Origin: Gammaproteobacteria bacterium | Lineage (GTDB): Bacteria; Pseudomonadota; Gammaproteobacteria; HK1 | Assembly: GCA_012103455.1 (NCBI GenBank) | Contig: WLWT01000003.1 | Coordinates: forward strand, 868,001 to 932,000 | DNA length: 64,000 bases | Direction of reading: 5' to 3' | Shown here: positions 59,978 through 64,000 of the stretch, piece after piece | Layout of the letters: each line of letters opens with the position of its first letter | Position numbering within the stretch: position 1 is the first letter of the stretch | Translations under genes and position numbers: made by a program | Notes under the pieces: model-generated | What the model was told of the DNA's origin: nothing | Database searches by the model: none | Seen by the model: only the letters and a program-made list of their open reading frames with translations

Positions 59978-60880
59978 GAGGACGGGGGGCGCACCGCGTC
60001 GTTTTTGCGTTATCTAGCCTGCGAGCGCCGCTTCTCTGCACACACCGTAGACGCATACGGGCGTGATCTGAGCGCTTTTTTGTGTCACCTGGAAGCTGAG
60101 GGTGCCCCATTGATGGAGGTAAGCGCCGCGCACATACGACGGTTTGCCGTTGCCTTGAACCATCAGGGTAAAGCGGGCCGCACGGTGCAGCGTGCGCTGA
60201 GCGCCGTGCGCGGCTTTTACGAATACGCCATCCGCGAGGGCTGGTTGCAGTTCAATCCGGCGCGGGCAGTGAGTGCGCCCAAATCCAGGCATAAGCTGCC
60301 CGAGTGCTTGGATGTGGACGCGGCCGCTCAGTTTTTGCAAGCAGCCGGTGACGGCGGCGGCAAACCCGAGCTGAAGGCGCGGGATCTCGCTATTGTGGAG
60401 TTGTTCTACTCATCGGGTCTGCGCCTGTCGGAGTTGGTGGGCCTTGACGTGCGGTCTTTGGATATGGACGAACGGCTGGTGGATGTGGTGGGCAAGGGTG
60501 GCAAGGTCAGACGGATTCCCGTGGGCAGCGCCGCGTGTACGGCTTTGCAAGCTTGGTTAAGCGTGCGTCAAGTGCTGGCGAACAGTGGTGAGCCAGCGTT
60601 GTTCGTCTCGCGGCGTGGCACTCGCCTCGGCGCCCGCGCGGTGCAAAAGCGGTTGGCGGCGCAGGCTCTGCAAGCGGGCACGGGGCGTCATGTGCATCCC
60701 CACATGCTTCGTCATTCGTTCGCTACCCATTTGCTAGAGTCGAGCGGTGAACTGCGGGCCGTGCAAGAACTGTTGGGACATGCCGACATTGCCACCACCC
60801 AGATCTATACCCATCTTGACTTTCAGCACCTGGCGAGGGTGTACGATGGCGCGCACCCGCGGGCCAAACGCAAAGCCTGA
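59975..60880 (+). CDS. xerC: Tyrosine recombinase XerC
   Basis: A ~301-residue site-specific recombinase that resolves chromosome dimers at dif with XerD. The N-terminal SAM-like domain (FLRYLACERRFSAHTVDAYGRDLSAFL) is followed by the catalytic domain with Arg in YSSGLRLSELVGLDV, Lys in VGKGGKVRRIPV, the HPHMLRHSFATHLLESS box (His, Arg), LLGHADIATTQIYTHLDF (His and the nucleophile Tyr). The ATG at 59975 is preceded by an in-frame GTG at 59972. Context dapF-DUF484-xerC supports XerC over an integron integrase, and the integron-specific extra helix is absent. Confidence 0.94.
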   Translation: MEDGGRTASFLRYLACERRFSAHTVDAYGRDLSAFLCHLEAEGAPLMEVSAAHIRRFAVALNHQGKAGRTVQRALSAVRGFYEYAIREGWLQFNPARAVSAPKSRHKLPECLDVDAAAQFLQAAGDGGGKPELKARDLAIVELFYSSGLRLSELVGLDVRSLDMDERLVDVVGKGGKVRRIPVGSAACTALQAWLSVRQVLANSGEPALFVSRRGTRLGARAVQKRLAAQALQAGTGRHVHPHMLRHSFATHLLESSGELRAVQELLGHADIATTQIYTHLDFQHLARVYDGAHPRAKRKA

Positions 60881-60923
60881 GAGGTAACTCGTGTAATATT
60901 TCGCGCCGGTGCCAGTTTGTGTG

Positions 60924-60965
60924 GAGCCCTATGGCTTGAGCCCTATGGTTTGAGCCCATGGGTTT
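60924..60965. repeat. 14 bp x 3 tandem repeat between xerC and hslV
   Basis: GAGCCCTATGGCTT, GAGCCCTATGGTTT and GAGCCCATGGGTTT follow one another without gaps. It lies in the 186 bp gap; the rest of the gap shows an AT-rich leader before hslV and no obvious heat-shock promoter. Confidence 0.88.
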
Positions 60966-61066
60966 GGGGTCGGCCCATGCGGGCGTTGAAACACCGCGGT
61001 GACGGCTTGGTCAGTGCCTCATGAAGGTTTTTTAATTGACTCGAAATTTTGTTAAAGGAGTTGTTC

Positions 61067-61609
61067 GTGCAACAGTTCGATGGCACGACCGTTCTGTGCG
61101 TGCGCCGCGCTGATCAGGTAGTGATCGGTGGTGACGGCCAGGTGTCGTTCGGTAACACGGTCATAAAAGGCAATGCACGCAAGGTTCGCCGCCTATACGG
61201 GGAGCGGGTATTAGCGGGTTTTGCCGGTGGCACAGCCGATGCGTTTACTCTGTTCGAGCGGTTCGAAGGTAAATTGGAGAAGCACTCCGGTAACCTGATG
61301 CGCTCGGCTGTGGAACTGGCCAAGGATTGGCGCACCGATCGCATGTTGCGCCGGCTAGAAGCGATGTTGCTGGTGGCCGACCCACATCACTCATTGTTAC
61401 TCACGGGTAATGGCGATGTGTTGGAGCCCGAGCGTGAGGTGGTCGCCATCGGCTCTGGAGCGGGTTTTGCGCAAGCGGCTGCGTTGGCGCTAGTGGATGG
61501 CACGGAACTCGGCGCCGAGGACATCGTCAAGCGGGCGCTTTCTATCGCCGCGGACATCTGCGTCTACACCAATCACTCCTTGACTATTGAATCATTGACT
61601 ACCACCTGA
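61067..61609 (+). CDS. hslV: ATP-dependent protease HslVU, peptidase subunit
   Basis: A 180-residue proteasome-like peptidase. After removal of VQQFDG the catalytic N-terminal threonine is exposed (TTVLCVRR), as in ClpQ/HslV. VVIGGDGQVSFGNTVIKGNARKVRRLY, VLAGFAGGTADAFTLFERFE and AVELAKDWRTDRMLRRLEAML are strongly conserved. The start is GTG at 61067 with AAAGGAG seven bases upstream; an in-frame ATT/TTG-type start at 61049 would put six residues from the ribosome-site DNA in front. hslU follows after 62 bases. Confidence 0.95.
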   Translation: MQQFDGTTVLCVRRADQVVIGGDGQVSFGNTVIKGNARKVRRLYGERVLAGFAGGTADAFTLFERFEGKLEKHSGNLMRSAVELAKDWRTDRMLRRLEAMLLVADPHHSLLLTGNGDVLEPEREVVAIGSGAGFAQAAALALVDGTELGAEDIVKRALSIAADICVYTNHSLTIESLTTT

Positions 61610-61671
61610 GTGCTGCTCGCCCGCTTAAGGCAAGCACCCGGTAGAACTCACCAAAGGCTCAGTATTACCTC

Positions 61672-62988
61672 ATGTCGCAAATGACTCCGCGGGAAATCGT
61701 TCACGAACTCGATAAGCATATCGTCGGTCAAGCCAATGCGAAGCGCGCCGTGGCTGTCGCGCTTCGCAACCGTTGGCGCCGTGCCCAGTTGCCCGATGAG
61801 TTGCGCGAGGAGGTGACACCTAAGAATATTTTGATGATCGGGCCCACCGGAGTCGGTAAAACGGAGATCGCCCGCCGCTTGGCCCGCCTGGCGGATGCCC
61901 CTTTTATCAAAGTCGAGGCGACTAAGTTCACCGAAGTGGGCTATGTGGGGCGCGACGTGGAGTCGATTATTCGCGATCTAACCGACACCGCCATCGCCAT
62001 GGTCAGAGAGCGGGAAATGGAAGCGGTGCGCCACCGGGCGGAGGACAATGCCGAGGAGCGGCTTTTGGATGCGTTGTTACGGCCAGCACGCGGCACTGAG
62101 CAGAGCGAGGACAACGCCACGCGGCAAAAATTCCGCAAGATGCTTCGTGAAGGCACATTGGATGAAAGAGAAGTAGAGATAGAAGTGGCGGCACCCGCCA
62201 TCGGTATGGAGATCATGGCGCCTCCGGGCATGGAGGAGATGACCAGCCAACTGCGTGACATGTTTCAGAACATGTCCGGCCAACGGGTACAGACCCGCAA
62301 TATGAAGGTTAAAGAAGCGTATTCTTTGTTATGCGAAGAAGAGGCCAGTAACCTCATTGATGAGCACGACGTCAAAGCGCGGGCGCTGCGGGACGTAGAG
62401 CAAAATGCCATTGTTTTCATCGACGAAATCGACAAAGTATCGCGGCGTTCGGAATACGCTGGTACCGATGTGTCCCGCGAAGGCGTGCAAAGAGATCTGC
62501 TGCCGCTGGTTGAAGGTTCAGCCGTCAGCACCAAATACGGCATCGTTCGCACCGATCACATCTTGTTCATCGCCTCCGGCGCGTTTCATCTGTCCAAGCC
62601 CTCCGATCTAATGCCTGAATTGCAGGGTAGATTGCCCATCCGCGTCGAGCTAGATGCGCTCGGGGCGGGTGATTTCGTGCGTATCTTGACTGAGCCGGAT
62701 GCGTCACTGACCGAGCAATACGCGGCGCTTCTAGGGACTGAAAGAGTCACGCTTGAGTTTTCTGACAAGGCGATCGAGAACATTGCCGAGATCGCATACA
62801 GGGTCAATGAAACCACTGAGAATATCGGCGCGAGGCGTCTGCATACGGTGATGGAAAGATTGGTTGAAGCGCTATCGTTCGAAGCCTCCGATCTGGAGGA
62901 GCAGACGGTTTCCATAGACGCGGATTATGTGAAGGAGCATTTGAGTGAATTGGCCGGTAACGAGGATCTGTCACGCTACATTCTCTGA
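61672..62988 (+). CDS. hslU: ATP-dependent protease HslVU, ATPase subunit
   Basis: A 438-residue AAA+ unfoldase that feeds HslV. It has Walker A MIGPTGVGKTEIARRLA, the pore loop VGYVGRDVESIIRDL, a variable I domain (~110-225), Walker B AIVFIDEIDK, the sensor region LFIASGAFHLSKPSDLMPELQGRLPIRVEL, and the C-terminal tail GNEDLSRYIL that inserts into HslV to activate it. The I domain is normal in size compared with E. coli HslU (443). Confidence 0.96.
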   Translation: MSQMTPREIVHELDKHIVGQANAKRAVAVALRNRWRRAQLPDELREEVTPKNILMIGPTGVGKTEIARRLARLADAPFIKVEATKFTEVGYVGRDVESIIRDLTDTAIAMVREREMEAVRHRAEDNAEERLLDALLRPARGTEQSEDNATRQKFRKMLREGTLDEREVEIEVAAPAIGMEIMAPPGMEEMTSQLRDMFQNMSGQRVQTRNMKVKEAYSLLCEEEASNLIDEHDVKARALRDVEQNAIVFIDEIDKVSRRSEYAGTDVSREGVQRDLLPLVEGSAVSTKYGIVRTDHILFIASGAFHLSKPSDLMPELQGRLPIRVELDALGAGDFVRILTEPDASLTEQYAALLGTERVTLEFSDKAIENIAEIAYRVNETTENIGARRLHTVMERLVEALSFEASDLEEQTVSIDADYVKEHLSELAGNEDLSRYIL

Positions 62989-63004
62989 GTGATAGGGGTG
63001 AGAC

Positions 63005-63403
63005 ATGACGATGGCGGAAGTTCCCTGCGCGATAAGCTACCACAGTAAATCGCGCATTTTGGAAGTTACCTTTGCCGCTGCCACCTATAAGATGAGCGCG
63101 GAGTTCCTGCGGGTGCACTCGCCGAGCGCTGAGGTGCGTGGGCACGGTCCTGGTCAGGAAACCCTCCAAGTGGGTAAAGAGAATGTGGCTATAGAGCGCA
63201 TCGAGCCGGTCGGTAACTATGCGGTGCGCCTATGCTTCGACGATGGGCACGACTCCGGGCTTTATTCGTTTGAGGAACTATGGCGTCTGGGAGCCGATCA
63301 TGACCGTTTGTGGCGGGACTACCTCGTGCGTTTGCAGGCGGCAGGACACCAACGCCAGCCGGTTTTGCAGGTGGTGCAGCCCAAAGATTCGGGTGGATTA
63401 TAG
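63005..63403 (+). CDS. DUF971 family protein
   Basis: A 132-residue protein whose core (SKSRILEVTFAAATYKMSAEFLRVHSPSAEVRGHG ... AIERIEPVGNYAVRLCFDDGHDSGLYSFEELWRLG) matches the DUF971 or gamma-butyrobetaine-hydroxylase N-terminal-like family. This fold is related to a small Fe-S scaffold-interacting domain, but this stand-alone version between hslU and ubiE has no settled function. Start ATG at 63005 with GGGGTGAGAC upstream, 16 bases after hslU. Confidence 0.9.
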   Translation: MTMAEVPCAISYHSKSRILEVTFAAATYKMSAEFLRVHSPSAEVRGHGPGQETLQVGKENVAIERIEPVGNYAVRLCFDDGHDSGLYSFEELWRLGADHDRLWRDYLVRLQAAGHQRQPVLQVVQPKDSGGL

Positions 63404-63423
63404 TTCCAGGTATCCCGCAGGGA

Positions 63424-64000
63424 ATGGTTAAGCAAACCCATTTTGGCTATCAGCAGGTGGCACCGGCGGAGAAGACGGCGCGGGTAAGGGAGGTCTTCGA
63501 TTCAGTCGCCGATCGTTACGATGTGATGAATGACCTCATGTCCCTCGGTTTGCATAGGCTGTGGAAGCGTTTCGCACTTGCCGCGAGCGCGGTGCGTGCG
63601 GGTGCCCATGTGTTGGATTTGGCCGCGGGAACCGGCGACATTACCCGGGCACTAGCGCAGCGCGTAGGCGATGAAGGTTTGGTTTATTCCACCGACATCA
63701 ACGCCCGCATGCTGGGCGCTGGCCGGCGCCGCCTCATCGATAGCGGCATCGTGCGCAATGTGCGCTTCGTACAGTGCAATGCGGAATCCTTGCCGTTCGC
63801 CCGGCGAAGCTTTGATGCCGTCACCATCGCGTTCGGTTTACGTAATGTGACGTACAAGGACCGCGCGCTTGAAGCTATGTTCGATGTGCTGCGCCCTGGT
63901 GGGCAGCTTCTGGTCTTGGAATTTTCAACCCTACGTGTTCCATGGCTACAGCCACTGTACGACAGGTATTCTTTTAGCGTTTTGCCATGGCTAGGCAAAA
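63424..64000 (+). CDS. ubiE: Ubiquinone/menaquinone C-methyltransferase UbiE (3' truncated by window edge)
   Basis: The first 192 codons of a class I SAM-dependent methyltransferase, still open at base 64000. VREVFDSVADRYDVMNDLMSLGLHRLWKRF is the UbiE signature, and VLDLAAGTGDITRAL is the SAM-binding motif I. STDINARMLGAGRRRL, NAESLPFARRSFDAVTIAFGLRNVTYKDRAL and LRPGGQLLVLEFS follow. It methylates demethylmenaquinone and 2-methoxy-6-polyprenyl-benzoquinol. The start is ATG 63424, with GCAGGG about eight bases upstream. The remaining ~60 residues lie outside the window. Confidence 0.94.
   Translation, partial: MVKQTHFGYQQVAPAEKTARVREVFDSVADRYDVMNDLMSLGLHRLWKRFALAASAVRAGAHVLDLAAGTGDITRALAQRVGDEGLVYSTDINARMLGAGRRRLIDSGIVRNVRFVQCNAESLPFARRSFDAVTIAFGLRNVTYKDRALEAMFDVLRPGGQLLVLEFSTLRVPWLQPLYDRYSFSVLPWLGK

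Noticed and set aside
59975..60880. Tyrosine recombinase as the integrase for the cassettes at 45300-46150
   Set aside because: It has XerC synteny (dapF-DUF484-xerC) and lacks the extra helix that marks integron integrases.
60881..61066. Heat-shock (sigma-32) promoter for hslVU
   Set aside because: No convincing CTTGAA plus CCCCAT pair at the right spacing was found in the gap.

Overview
The window is a gene-dense chromosomal segment of a gammaproteobacterium. The evidence is a set of recognisable gammaproteobacterial gene orders: rpe-trpEGDC beside crp, dapA-bamC with divergent gcvR, rlmN-pilF-rodZ-hisS-yfgM-bamB-der, pepA-holC-valS, lptF-lptG, rnfABCDGE-nth, and dapF-DUF484-xerC-hslVU-DUF971-ubiE. 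The coding sequence is moderately GC-rich. The CHASE2 cyclase/kinase cluster and the TPR-sulfotransferase would fit a free-living or host-associated sulfur-oxidiser-type lineage, but the genus cannot be fixed from this sequence. I see no rRNA, tRNA, CRISPR array or prophage.

Layout. 1-8242: a tightly overlapping plus-strand operon with a glycosyltransferase, a polysaccharide deacetylase, a small membrane protein and a complete YejABEF-type peptide ABC transporter. 8412-13150: crp facing the trpEGDC operon. 13150-20332: rpe, a TPR-sulfotransferase, a porin, PhoH2 and GcvR, with remnants of gph and of a class III aminotransferase. 20593-31761: dapA-bamC, then the minus-strand der-to-iscR block (ribosome assembly, outer-membrane assembly, HisRS, cell shape, pilus, RlmN, Ndk, IscA, IscR). 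31871-42121: valS, holC, pepA, the LptFG permeases, an RDD protein, dcd and the Mrp/ApbC carrier. 42397-51630: metG, then the Rnf electron-transfer operon, interrupted between rnfA and rnfB, then nth and DUF1841. 51748-58239: a signalling island with a CHASE2-adenylate cyclase, an FHA protein, a PP2C phosphatase and a CHASE2-Ser/Thr kinase. 58364-64000: dapF, DUF484, xerC, hslV, hslU, DUF971 and the start of ubiE.

Three kinds of genome remodelling run through the window. First, five copies of a ~140 bp MITE-like element. One copy is inserted in frame inside the signal peptide of the ABC transporter binding protein, and two supply the stop codon of the gene they hit. Second, short tandem duplications with 8-18 bp units occur in at least fourteen places. 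They often lie over or just beside a stop or start codon. One 8 bp x 3 tract throws the CHASE2-kinase gene out of frame. Third, conserved operons have lost genes: gph is reduced to its last 31 codons, iscS/iscU/hscB/hscA/fdx are gone from between iscR, iscA and ndk, and ispG is gone from between rodZ and hisS.

The most unusual locus is 44865-46588. A duplicated rnfA/rnfB junction flanks AT-richer DNA that reads as orphan integron gene cassettes: attC-like sites around a toxin-antitoxin pair, then a second cassette ORF cut off by a MITE. No integrase is present in the window. Functionally, the Crp protein and the membrane adenylate cyclase would belong to one cAMP pathway, and the cyclase sits next to a phospho-Ser/Thr writer-eraser-reader set.
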